A stretch of 58,071 bases of DNA, from the NCBI GenBank assembly GCA_016840135.1, contig JAEOSX010000016.1, positions 1 through 58,071 on the forward strand. The letters are read 5' to 3'. This DNA comes from Candidatus Hermodarchaeota archaeon. Lineage in GTDB: Archaea > Asgardarchaeota > Hermodarchaeia > Hermodarchaeales > Hermodarchaeaceae. Made by a program: the position numbers and the translations under genes. The notes beneath the pieces are model-generated. The model saw nothing but the letters and a program-made list of their open reading frames with translations. It had not been told where the DNA came from and ran no database searches. This document shows, one piece after another, positions 32,429-40,944 of this stretch (position 1 is its first letter; each line of letters opens with the position of its first letter).

Positions 32429-33184
32429 ATGGGTAAACCAAAACAAGTCTCAAAATTATCTGATGAAGAAATTAAGGATGAGGTTCGAGCTGCCTACGCT
32501 AGAGTAGCGATGACTCGACGCGGCAGTTGTTGTGACAAAGCATCTTCCTGCTCCTCAGATAGTCTAGCATCACGGCTAGGTTATGATGTCGATCACCTAC
32601 CAGCAAGTGTAACTGAGTCATTTGCAGGTTGTGGTAACCCAACCGCACTAGCCGAACTCCGAGAAGGAGAAGTCGTTATGGATTTGGGTAGCGGTGCGGG
32701 TCTTGATGCTTTTTTGGCAGCCGAAAAGGTCGGCAAGACAGGCCGCGTAATTGGAATTGACATGACCTCTGAGATGCTTCAAAAAGCCCGTGACAACGCG
32801 GTCAAGCTTGGTGTCACGAACGTTGAGTTCAGGCAGGGCGATATTGAAGCCCTTCCGGTAGAAGATGAATCAGTTGATGTAATAATCAGTAATTGTGTCA
32901 TTAACCTCGCACCTGACAAGTCCAAGGTGTTCCGTGAAGCCTTCCGTGTTCTCCGCCCCGGCGGCAGACTGTTAGTTTCAGATATGGTTCTAAGGGGAGA
33001 GCTTCCAGAAGAAATACGTGAGTCGATTCGAAGCTATACTGGCTGTGTTGCAGGAGCAGTTCCCGAATCGGAATATCTAGAGATGCTTCGAGAGGCAGGT
33101 TTCGAGGAAGTTGAAGTTCTTGAACGTTCAGGTTCTGGTGCTGTTGTAAGCTCGAAAATCAAAGCTGTGAAACCAGCCGCCTAG
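32429..33184 (+). CDS. arsM: Arsenite S-adenosylmethionine methyltransferase
   Basis: A 251-residue ArsM-type methyltransferase that adds methyl groups to As(III) for detoxification. Motif I is [11 protein letters not shown] near residue 89, motif [10 protein letters not shown], and [12 protein letters not shown] near 168. Possible arsenic-binding Cys are SCCDKASSC near the start, AGCGNP near 68, SNCVINL near 150 and YTGCVAG near 194. Length is typical of the short form. The leader includes an operator and GGTGG before the ATG. Divergent from the PadR regulator, it forms a two-gene arsenic locus. Confidence 0.92.
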   Translation: MGKPKQVSKLSDEEIKDEVRAAYARVAMTRRGSCCDKASSCSSDSLASRLGYDVDHLPASVTESFAGCGNPTALAELREGEVVMDLGSGAGLDAFLAAEKVGKTGRVIGIDMTSEMLQKARDNAVKLGVTNVEFRQGDIEALPVEDESVDVIISNCVINLAPDKSKVFREAFRVLRPGGRLLVSDMVLRGELPEEIRESIRSYTGCVAGAVPESEYLEMLREAGFEEVEVLERSGSGAVVSSKIKAVKPAA

Positions 33185-33233
33185 ACTCTACACCTTAGCG
33201 ATAACAACAAAAATACACTTTTAGTAGATAGTC

Positions 33234-33259
33234 AAAAAGCTAGAAGGTCCTTCTCAGCT
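33234..33259 (-). terminator. Intrinsic terminator-like hairpin after ecfT
   Basis: On the minus strand, AGCT-GA-GAAGG-a-CCTTC-T-AGCT then TTTT, starting eight bases after the EcfT stop. Paired arms AGCT/AGCT and GAAGG/CCTTC plus the T run make a credible end for the ecf operon. The central loop is only one base, so the folded tip would open somewhat. Confidence 0.6.
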
Positions 33260-33266
33260 AGAAAAT

Positions 33267-34103
33267 CTAACCGAGTAATCGGGGCAGAGGGAGAAGGAAA
33301 GTGTATTGCCAGAGGAGAAGACTGGTGATGATTAGGCTGGCTATTGTAATAATCCAATCAACACTGCGAAAGCTAGGTTGCCTGTGATATGTGCGTGTTT
33401 TCGCGTATCCGAACCCGCGACCGTCCATTGCCAGCGTGAGATTATCGATGCGGTTTAGAGCGGAAAAGACGAGGGGAAAGAAAGTGTATCGGATTCTAGT
33501 AAGGAACCCGCGTATGACCCCTCGATCCACAGGGATGCCACGGGTACGTTGCGCGTCTTGAACAATAGCGGATTCTTGGTCGAATAGAGGTACTAACCGC
33601 AATGTCAATACAAACAGGAAGCTGTAGCGATAAGGAATTCGAAGACGAGTTAAAGCAACAGCGAAGAGCGTGGGATCGGTGGTTGCTATGAAAATGGCGC
33701 TGACAAGAACGATGTTGATTAGCCGAAGACCAAGGACAATAGCATTAGAAACACCAGACATAGTAATGGGGAAAAATGGGCCTAATCCAGGCGCAAGGGG
33801 TGGAATAAGGAAGAAGAGAAGAGCACCATAGGAGGTGAAGATGAGCTGGACAACAGCGATAAAGAGAGCAAAAACAAAGATGCTGCGGAGACGGCTAATA
33901 ATTTGACGCAGACTTATTCCAGCAGCAAAATAAGAGAGGAGGAGAAATGCTAGAAGGACAAGAGAAGTGATATCCGAGTTGAAAAGAATAGTGAGGAGAG
34001 CGATACAGGTCAGGACAGTGAGCTTGGTTAATGGGTTTAGACGGTGAATAACGGAGCTATGTGGGAGATATCCAAAATGGAGGTGCTTTCCTTTCATTCT
34101 CAT
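33267..34103 (-). CDS. ecfT: ECF transporter transmembrane subunit
   Basis: A 278-residue EcfT with about five to six membrane helices, including LTKLTVLTCIALL near residue 25 and a long coupling-helix region at ALTRLRIPYRYSFLFVL and DAQRTRGIPVDRG; the two Ala-Arg-Gly-type motifs of EcfT are represented by TRLRIP and RTRGIP. It overlaps ecfA by four bases. It joins the ATPases to one or more S subunits and passes the conformational signal. This organism may share it with other S subunits such as the one at 719-1372. Confidence 0.9.
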   Translation of the reverse strand: MRMKGKHLHFGYLPHSSVIHRLNPLTKLTVLTCIALLTILFNSDITSLVLLAFLLLSYFAAGISLRQIISRLRSIFVFALFIAVVQLIFTSYGALLFFLIPPLAPGLGPFFPITMSGVSNAIVLGLRLINIVLVSAIFIATTDPTLFAVALTRLRIPYRYSFLFVLTLRLVPLFDQESAIVQDAQRTRGIPVDRGVIRGFLTRIRYTFFPLVFSALNRIDNLTLAMDGRGFGYAKTRTYHRQPSFRSVDWIITIASLIITSLLLWQYTFLLPLPRLLG

Positions 34104-35698
34104 TTTGGCACCTCTCTGAAACTAGCCGATTTGTCTGGATGTGGTGGAATGTATTCCGCTTCTCCCAGCCTCCTTAAATGGGAAAAGGCTTGGTGAACAG
34201 GAGCGTCAAGGAGAAGTTTGCCTTCACTGAGGAAGAGGAGGCGCGTGCAGTAGGCGTGGACTATTGCTGGGTCATGAGTTGCTAGGAGAACAGCAGCACC
34301 CTCATTGGCAGCCTGTTTGATGATGGTCATCATCTGATTTACGTTTCTATAATCCAACCCAATGAAAGGCTCGTCAAGGAGGAGAAGACTGGGACGATGG
34401 ACTAAGATTGAAGCAATTGTTAAACGGCGTTGTTCTCCTAGACTGAGTGAAAAGGGGGAGCGTGAAGTGAAGGCGCTTAGACCAAAATCCACGAGTAATG
34501 ATTTTGCTCTGGTTTCGGCTTCATTTGGAGCTGGTTTCTTTATGTGACGGCTAGTAAGAAGTAGTTCATCTAGGACTCTGCGTTCGAAGAGTTGGTGGAG
34601 CGGGTTTTGGAAAACGAAACCCACCTCACGTGCTAATTCAGAGACTGGGCGACCAGAAACAGGACGTCCGTTTATCTCGATGTTGCCTCTATCAGGCGAT
34701 AGTAGACCTATCAGATGCTGCAGCAGAGTTGTTTTCCCCGAGCCGTTAGCCCCAATGAGACCAACTATCTCTCCGGAAGAAATAGCAAAGGAGATATCCT
34801 TGAGCGCAAACCCATAGGTTGAAGAATCATGGGTCGTTGGGTAGGAGAATTCGATTTCGCGAACTGTGAGAGTGGGTGATTCATCTCTTTCTAGCCTCGA
34901 TAAAGGAAACCTAGTGTTTTCGAGGGGTGAAAGATACACTCCAAGTTTCTGAAGAATTGAAGGGTGCTGACGTAGCTGAGAAGGATTTCCATCGAAAACT
35001 AGGCGTCCGGCATTCATTAGGAGGCAACGGGAAGCAATTGGAAGAAACGGAGATATTCTGTGATCGACAACAAGGATTGTGGTTCCCGAAGCTTGGTTCA
35101 ATTGGACTAGAGATGATATTACCTCACGTGCGGTAGGTGGATCAAGGCGGGCTGTGGGTTCATCTAGTAGAAGAATTGGAGATTGGAGGGCTAAAAATGA
35201 AGCGAGAGCAAGTTTCTGTTTTTCTCCACCAGAAAGAGTAGATGTGCTTCGATTTTTAATTTTCAGTGCATTAACTGTAGCTAAAGCCGATTTGATTCGC
35301 TGCACTAGTTCAGATTGGGGGGTTTGGAAATTCTCTAGACCGAAGGCTATCTCATCAGCCACGTTAAGGGTTACAATCTGGCTATCTGGGTCCTGCTGTA
35401 CTAGACTAATTGTTTTCGCAAGTTCATAGATTGGTAGAGTGCGAGTGTCAACGCCTTGAATTCGAACAGTGCCTTTGGATTTCCCTGTGAATTCGTGGGG
35501 GATAAATCCAGCTAAACTGCGGGTGAGTGTGCTCTTCCCGCAACCGCTCGGACCTGTAAGTAGAACGAACTCGCCTGCTTGAATAGTTAAAGTAATGTTA
35601 TGTAGAACTGGTTCAGTAGAACCCCCATATGTGAAGGAGAAATCATCTACCTTAATGGCTGGGGCTGAAGAGGAAGTGCCCTTGTTAACTGATGACAA
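34100..35698 (-). CDS. ecfA: ECF transporter fused double ATPase
   Basis: A 532-residue protein with two complete ABC ATPase domains. First: Walker A GPSGCGKST (residue ~50), signature LSGGEKQK and Walker B ILLLDEPTARLD. Second: Walker A GANGSGKTT (about 308), signature LSLGEQRRL and Walker B LLLLDEPFIGLD. Fused EcfA1-A2 forms are common in archaea and actinobacteria. The ATG precedes the stop of the upstream gene, giving a 14-base overlap. It energises uptake through EcfT and the adjoining S subunit. Confidence 0.96.
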   Translation of the reverse strand: MSSVNKGTSSSAPAIKVDDFSFTYGGSTEPVLHNITLTIQAGEFVLLTGPSGCGKSTLTRSLAGFIPHEFTGKSKGTVRIQGVDTRTLPIYELAKTISLVQQDPDSQIVTLNVADEIAFGLENFQTPQSELVQRIKSALATVNALKIKNRSTSTLSGGEKQKLALASFLALQSPILLLDEPTARLDPPTAREVISSLVQLNQASGTTILVVDHRISPFLPIASRCLLMNAGRLVFDGNPSQLRQHPSILQKLGVYLSPLENTRFPLSRLERDESPTLTVREIEFSYPTTHDSSTYGFALKDISFAISSGEIVGLIGANGSGKTTLLQHLIGLLSPDRGNIEINGRPVSGRPVSELAREVGFVFQNPLHQLFERRVLDELLLTSRHIKKPAPNEAETRAKSLLVDFGLSAFTSRSPFSLSLGEQRRLTIASILVHRPSLLLLDEPFIGLDYRNVNQMMTIIKQAANEGAAVLLATHDPAIVHAYCTRLLFLSEGKLLLDAPVHQAFSHLRRLGEAEYIPPHPDKSASFREVPK

Positions 35699-36743
35699 GG
35701 CTAGAGACCTTCCTGACCCAAAATTCTCCAGAATAATTTGTTGCGACGAGCCGCAGCCCGTTATCGACTATGATAATTATATCTGAATCACTAAGCACGT
35801 CTAACAGAGAAAAAGTTGCAGAATAACCATCAGATGCCAAAACAAGCAAAGCTGAAGCACCATCTGCTGGCCGGGCGTGTGAAAGAACAACCGCTAAGGG
35901 AACTCCTGTGTAATTCTGTGGAGGGACATAAGTAACCGAGCCGACCAATTCTGCTTCGACAATTATCTCCTGTGAAGAGAACGCAGAATAGGTGAATCTG
36001 TAGGGATTGCCAACCTGACCTGTTACATCACACCCTAAGGGGTCTACAGCTGGGCGCCACACAAACACTGCGTAAAGACCTGCACCGATGACAATTACCG
36101 AAAGGAAGACTACTGCTGAGACTTTGTAGGGATCAGGAAACCGCCTCTTGGCACGGGTTTTCGTGACGGGGGAAGGCGATGTTGCCCTGACTCGCGTTAC
36201 ATTTGCTTCGATGACTAAATCAAGAGTGGCTTTACCGAAATATCCAGCGAATATTATCCCAGAGGAAAAAGCAAGAACCACTAAGAGCAGAAAGAACATC
36301 AACGGTATTCCTGAGAAGTAGAGTAGCTGAAACAATACTACATTGGAAGCAGCAGCAAAACCACCAATAACACAGAAGAGTGGAAGGGAATTTCTGTGAC
36401 TGGTAACTGTCAGACCAGCGTCTATGATTAGCCCTTGAGCGAGACTAACAAAAACGATGATAATACCATGGGGATTGCCCGTGAAGAACTCTACTAAACC
36501 CTTCATTAGACCCGTAAGTGATGCAGCCCCTGCCCTCCTAATTAGCCCAGCTGCTAAAATTATCCAAAACACATGTAGTCCACTAAGAAATTGACCTGCT
36601 CCAAAAGGCACACCGACTGCAACATTTACCAACCGTCCTAGGTAACCCACATAGGTGCTTAAGGCGCCACCGAGCGCACTCAGTACCCCAATAGTAACCA
36701 AATCGCGAGTGCGAAAATAGTAGCGTGGAGGGGTTGAATTCAT
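35685..36743 (-). CDS. ECF S-subunit-like membrane protein with C-terminal extracellular domain
   Basis: A 352-residue protein. Residues 10-185 hold about six membrane helices typical of an S component (TIGVLSALGGALSTYVG, then AGLIRRAGAASLTGLMKG). After a basic stretch at ~190-205, a further helix (VSAVVFLSVIVIGAGLYA) leads to a 110-residue domain with GVPLAVVLSHA, ASDGYSATFSL and a final WVRKVSSLVIS, similar to sulfite oxidase-type molybdopterin-binding folds. No Mo-ligand Cys is present there. The domain points outside. It overlaps ecfA and follows the duplicated extracellular protein gene by one base. The transport substrate is unknown. Confidence 0.78.
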   Translation of the reverse strand: MNSTPPRYYFRTRDLVTIGVLSALGGALSTYVGYLGRLVNVAVGVPFGAGQFLSGLHVFWIILAAGLIRRAGAASLTGLMKGLVEFFTGNPHGIIIVFVSLAQGLIIDAGLTVTSHRNSLPLFCVIGGFAAASNVVLFQLLYFSGIPLMFFLLLVVLAFSSGIIFAGYFGKATLDLVIEANVTRVRATSPSPVTKTRAKRRFPDPYKVSAVVFLSVIVIGAGLYAVFVWRPAVDPLGCDVTGQVGNPYRFTYSAFSSQEIIVEAELVGSVTYVPPQNYTGVPLAVVLSHARPADGASALLVLASDGYSATFSLLDVLSDSDIIIIVDNGLRLVATNYSGEFWVRKVSSLVIS

Positions 36744-36744
36744 T

Positions 36745-38001
36745 TCAAGTAACTTCTCGAACTTTTAATACAGGAACACCATCGATTGCCACCAAATTGA
36801 TTGACCTCTCTACAAGAGAGTCGAATGGCTGGGCATCAATATCAGAGATTAAACTCAATCCCTTCGGGTTTGTGGATGAAGTGATCGTGTGAATAGGGGG
36901 ATACACGTCTGAAAGAATTTCTATGGTAAGAGTGTTCCTCACCCATCTAGCACCAGCACTTCCAAAGAACCAGGAAGGATGAGTTGTCAATTCAGCATCA
37001 GTGACATTATACGCTTCATCTGGTGGAAGAAATACTGTTTGGGGACCATCAGCCCAACCAGGGGCTTTTGTATCATTCAAGGAGTAAGCAAGGACCAGAT
37101 CACCCTGAAGGGCATAGATACTCGAGTTCGGATAGAGATTATAATAGGCATAGGACACGGAGTAGCCATCACTCGCGTTGACTCTTACGATATCGTTCTG
37201 ATCAATAGTTCCGATTAATTCCACGATGTCTGAAAGCAATGGACCAATGTATGTGCCATTCCCACGCCAGTTAAAGTATTTGTTCTGATATGCTGAGAAG
37301 CCCTGAATAGTGTCCATCAGCGCAAGTTCTAGCCAATACACTTTCTCCTCTTCTTCCCCATCAATGAGACGAATATAATTGAAACCACCGAAGTAGGTAT
37401 CTCGGAAAACCTCGATTCGCACGACATTTCTGGTCCAGCGAGCGCCTGCACTACCATCAAACCATGCAGGGTGAGTGGTTTGGTTTGCATCGTCAACACT
37501 GTATCCCAAATCAGAGGGTAAAAAGGCGATGAGGGGACCGTCTTGCCATGGGTTCGGGTTGGAGTCTGGCGTGGTTCCATTGTATGAGTAAGCTAGGATA
37601 AGATCTCCTTGGATGTTGTGAAAGCTTGCGTTTGGGTAGAGGTTGTAGTAAGCGTAGCATTGGGCATAGCCGTCACTAGCTGTAGCCTTAACTGTGTCAT
37701 TTTCGCCGATGATGAAGTTGGCGGATTCGAGAATGGTGGAAAGCCTAGGGCCGATGTAAGTCCCTCTACCGCCCCAGTTCATGAACCGGTTCTGGTATGA
37801 CGAGTTGCCTTGAAGTAGGCTCATAGTGGCGAGCTGGGTGAGGGTGAAGTTGACTTCATTATCTCCATCGATAACACAGATGCTAGAAGAAGTATCCCCA
37901 AGTGGAGGAGGCATGAAATAGGGTAGAAGGATAAGAGTTCCACCAGCGATGATTATTGCAGCAGCGACAATGGCAAGTCCAATCTTCATATCTCGGCGCA
38001 T
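36745..38001 (-). CDS. Membrane-anchored protein with duplicated sulfite oxidase-like domain
   Basis: About 418 residues from ATG at 38001 (AAAGG upstream). A signal-anchor helix at ~6-30 is followed by two repeats (about 40-205 and 225-370). Each has MNWGGRGTYIGP or FNWRGNGTYIGP, then ASDGY, YAYYNLYPN, a QGDL-LAYS stretch, DGP, and ends FGSAGARW or DGSAGARW plus a valine-rich strand. This is the same family as the C-terminal domain of the next gene. It is extracellular, many Asn-X-Ser/Thr sites suggest glycosylation. It probably captures or presents the substrate to the ECF transporter; that is inference from the operon. Confidence 0.75.
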   Translation of the reverse strand: MRRDMKIGLAIVAAAIIIAGGTLILLPYFMPPPLGDTSSSICVIDGDNEVNFTLTQLATMSLLQGNSSYQNRFMNWGGRGTYIGPRLSTILESANFIIGENDTVKATASDGYAQCYAYYNLYPNASFHNIQGDLILAYSYNGTTPDSNPNPWQDGPLIAFLPSDLGYSVDDANQTTHPAWFDGSAGARWTRNVVRIEVFRDTYFGGFNYIRLIDGEEEEKVYWLELALMDTIQGFSAYQNKYFNWRGNGTYIGPLLSDIVELIGTIDQNDIVRVNASDGYSVSYAYYNLYPNSSIYALQGDLVLAYSLNDTKAPGWADGPQTVFLPPDEAYNVTDAELTTHPSWFFGSAGARWVRNTLTIEILSDVYPPIHTITSSTNPKGLSLISDIDAQPFDSLVERSINLVAIDGVPVLKVREVT

Positions 38002-38007
38002 AAGCAA

Positions 38008-38247
38008 ACCTTTAGGGTCTGGTTGATTCGTGTCAACTTAGCTAGGATATGCACGGCGGTGCATATATCGCCTAAGGCGACCGCCCTGCTAAATAAGCCT
38101 TATGCACGGTACAGAATTGGACAACCTTTTTTTAGAGTGAACAAGCCCCGAGGTCGTACTTTGATAACCCTTAATAGTCCTTAAACATGTTAAACGTGTA
38201 TATCATCTCAAAGAAGAATGTAAAAGAAATCAAACTGGTGTTTCGCC
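38008..38247. promoter_or_regulatory. Palindrome-rich divergent region between ECF operon and fwdA
   Basis: ATATGCAC-GGCG-GTGCATAT (38047-38066) is a perfect 8-base inverted repeat. GGCGGT (38055-38060) can instead pair with ACCGCC (38080-38085) around CGCC-TAA-GGCG, so two structures exclude each other. A second ATGCACGG copy lies at 38102-38109. The first palindrome covers a GATATATG that could be the TATA box of the ECF operon, so it may be a repressor site. Toward fwdA there is GTGTATATC near 38197 as a TATA-like site. Confidence 0.5.
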
Positions 38248-39954
38248 TTGCAGAAGCGTACTATGATTATTCGGAACGGATTTGTCGTGGATCCGAAGAA
38301 CAAAGTCCACGAGGTCAGGGACATCGAGATAAAAGACGGAAAGGTTGTTGAATCCGTCGATTCAGATGGAGCAGAAATCATTGACGCGAAGGGGCTCCTA
38401 GTCGTACCCGGTGGAATCGAAATCCATGCCCATCTCGCTACACCTAAAGTGGACTCTGGACGCGTTCTTCGCTGCGACCAGTCAAGAATGGATCCATACA
38501 CTTACTCGGATATCTGCCGCGCCGGAGTGTGGGCTAGCGTCCCCCCGACCCACATCACTGGTTACAAGTACTCTGAACTTGGCTACACTTTTGTAACGGA
38601 AGCAGCCACAGCCGGATTAGTAGCCCGACACACCCATGAAGAACTCAGCGAAATCAATCCTCTTGACAAAATCATGTTTCCCCTCTTTGGGAACCATCAA
38701 CTTTTCATGGAATATGCACGGGAGAAGGATTATGACAAACTTGCTGCTTTTGCGGCGTGGATGTTACGTGCCACAAAGGGGTTTGCACTAAAGGCTGTGA
38801 ATCCAACAGGAGTAGCCGATTGGTCATGGGGCGGAAACGTCGAATCGCTTGACCAGAAAATCCGTGCCTTCGATGTTACCTCACGCGAGGTAATCGTCGG
38901 TCTTATCGAAGCCTCTGAACGGTTGCGAACACCACATCCAGTACATCTTCACGCGAACATGCTTGGTCGACCAGGCAATACTGCAATCACAATAGAAACT
39001 ATGGAAATTGCTAACAACTTACCCACAAACCGCGAATCGGACATCAATTTGCACATGACTCATATCCAGTTCCATGCTTATGGTGGCGAGGATTTTGCTG
39101 GTTTCCGCTCAGGTGCAGAGCCTGTCGCTGATTTTCTCAAGAAACACAAGAACATCAGTACGGATCTAGGACAAATCGTCTTCTCTGACACGACTACAAT
39201 GACTGCAGATGGTCCTTGGGAATGGATTCTCCGAGGCATTTCAGGAAGCCGCTGGGTTAATGATGACATAGAAGTTGAATGTGGCGGTGGTGTTGTACCT
39301 TACGAGTTCAAGCGGAGTTCCCGGGTTAATGCAATCCAGTGGGCTATCGGTCTTGAAATTGCTTTGATGGTTAATGATCCTTGGCGCGTCTTCCCCACTA
39401 CGGACCATCCGAACGCTGGAACCTTCATTAATTATCCACATATTGCTGCGTGGCTTATGAGTCGGAAAGCCCGTGAAGACGTGCTTGATGAGATGAAGAG
39501 GAGCGCCAAGGCACGTATGGTCCTGCCTTCTCTTGAAACAGAATTCTCGCTAAAGGACTTCATCATCGCTACTCGCCCTGGACCAGCACGTTCCCTAGGA
39601 TTGTTCCATAAAGGTCATCTGGGAGCTGGAGCTGATGCTGACATTGCAATCTACAAATTAGATGCTCAGAAGGACTATTCATCCAGCCCTGCCAAATTGG
39701 TTCGAGCCCTCACTCAAGCTGAATATACTATAAAGGACGGGCGTATCGTTCAGAAGAAGGGGAAGATGGTGGCTTTGCCCAAAGGGCGCACATACTGGGT
39801 TGACGCCCGAGTAGAGCCTGATCTAGAAGCAGCTGTAGAGCGTGACATTCGAGAGAAATTCCAGAAACACTACTCAATCCAGTTTGAGAATTACCCTGTT
39901 TCCAAACGATACCTAGACTGGTCCGCTCCAATTCGTCCTCACCTTACTTCCTAG
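38248..39954 (+). CDS. fwdA: Formylmethanofuran dehydrogenase subunit A (hydrolytic)
   Basis: A 568-residue amidohydrolase-fold FwdA, which hydrolyses or forms the formyl-methanofuran amide from formate in the Fwd complex. Binuclear metal ligands are visible: HAH (residues 60-62), Lys182 in ALKAVNP as the likely carboxylated Lys, HLH near 233-235, His272 in HMTHIQ and Asp386 in PTTDHPNAG. Start may be TTG at 38248 or ATG at 38263, five codons later. It is separated from fwdDB by 12 kb but followed closely (12 bases) by a GNAT gene. All residues needed for activity seem intact. Confidence 0.95.
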   Translation: MQKRTMIIRNGFVVDPKNKVHEVRDIEIKDGKVVESVDSDGAEIIDAKGLLVVPGGIEIHAHLATPKVDSGRVLRCDQSRMDPYTYSDICRAGVWASVPPTHITGYKYSELGYTFVTEAATAGLVARHTHEELSEINPLDKIMFPLFGNHQLFMEYAREKDYDKLAAFAAWMLRATKGFALKAVNPTGVADWSWGGNVESLDQKIRAFDVTSREVIVGLIEASERLRTPHPVHLHANMLGRPGNTAITIETMEIANNLPTNRESDINLHMTHIQFHAYGGEDFAGFRSGAEPVADFLKKHKNISTDLGQIVFSDTTTMTADGPWEWILRGISGSRWVNDDIEVECGGGVVPYEFKRSSRVNAIQWAIGLEIALMVNDPWRVFPTTDHPNAGTFINYPHIAAWLMSRKAREDVLDEMKRSAKARMVLPSLETEFSLKDFIIATRPGPARSLGLFHKGHLGAGADADIAIYKLDAQKDYSSSPAKLVRALTQAEYTIKDGRIVQKKGKMVALPKGRTYWVDARVEPDLEAAVERDIREKFQKHYSIQFENYPVSKRYLDWSAPIRPHLTS

Positions 39955-39966
39955 GAGAGAGATTCA

Positions 39967-40827
39967 ATGTCGGTAGGCCCGACTCCTTCGGAGCTACGTA
40001 TCAAACTAATGCTGCCTGAGCATCTAGAATCCGTTGTATTGATGATGCGAGAGGAGGGCTGGACACCCACCCGTGGCGATCTAGAGAACGTGTTAAGCTA
40101 CGAGCCGGAGGGCTGTTATGTCGCTGAAGTCAATGGAGATATTGTGGGGTCAGTTACCACCACGTTATACACCCATTTCGGCTGGATTGGGATGATGATG
40201 GTGAGAAAAGACCTGAGACGCCGCCATATCGGATCGACCTTACTTGAAGCTGCCCTAAAGTTCTTCAAGGAGAAAGGTGTCCCTACTGCCCGGTTGGAGG
40301 CGGACCCACCGGGTGTCCCACTCTATGAGAGCTTTGGCTTCGTGAAAGAGTGTGACTCACAGCGGTGGTTTGGGAAACCCTTCAAAATACGGAATGTTCC
40401 TGGAACAGGGCGTGCAACGAAGGTCGACCTTGATGCCGTGCTAGCCTTAGATAAACAAGCCTTTGGTGATGACCGCAGTCGCGTCCTCAGGCGCTTATTT
40501 GATTATTCAGATTTTGCCTTCAAAGTTCGCAGAGAACCCAGTTTAGGGATTATAATGGGTCGAAAGACTGCTGCTGGGACAATGTTAGGACCCTTTATTG
40601 CAGCTAATGCAGATGTTGCAAAACGACTACTGCGCTGGGCTGTAGGGTTCATAGAAGAGGGGGAAGCCTACGTAGGTATCCCTGAAACAAGTGGGAATGC
40701 ACGACTGTTATTAAGTACGCAACGGTTCCGAATGCGTACAGTACTCACACGAATGTATCTGGGTGACCCGCCTCGAAGCGGCAATCCACAGTTCGAATAT
40801 GGTATTGCGGCTTCGGCTACAGGCTAG
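39967..40827 (+). CDS. GNAT acetyltransferase with C-terminal Acetyltransf_18-like domain
   Basis: A 286-residue protein with two GNAT halves. The first (residues ~10-140) is catalytic in appearance, with MMVRKDLRRRHIGSTLLE as the acetyl-CoA loop and LYESFGF; the second (about 150-275) resembles the C-terminal domain of the Acetyltransf_18 family, starting VDLDAVLALDKQAFGDDR. The ATG is preceded by TAGGAGAGAG, 12 bases after fwdA, so the two are cotranscribed. Whether it modifies a C1 cofactor or a protein is unknown. Confidence 0.87.
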   Translation: MSVGPTPSELRIKLMLPEHLESVVLMMREEGWTPTRGDLENVLSYEPEGCYVAEVNGDIVGSVTTTLYTHFGWIGMMMVRKDLRRRHIGSTLLEAALKFFKEKGVPTARLEADPPGVPLYESFGFVKECDSQRWFGKPFKIRNVPGTGRATKVDLDAVLALDKQAFGDDRSRVLRRLFDYSDFAFKVRREPSLGIIMGRKTAAGTMLGPFIAANADVAKRLLRWAVGFIEEGEAYVGIPETSGNARLLLSTQRFRMRTVLTRMYLGDPPRSGNPQFEYGIAASATG

Positions 40828-40944
40828 CTTTTCTTATCATTCTGATTCCCAAAACAGAATACTTATAACACGTAGCGGATTGCCTTTCTGCTGCTTTACT
40901 TCTCTTAGTGCGACTAAGTTTGAAGGAGCGAGGAGCACTACCCA

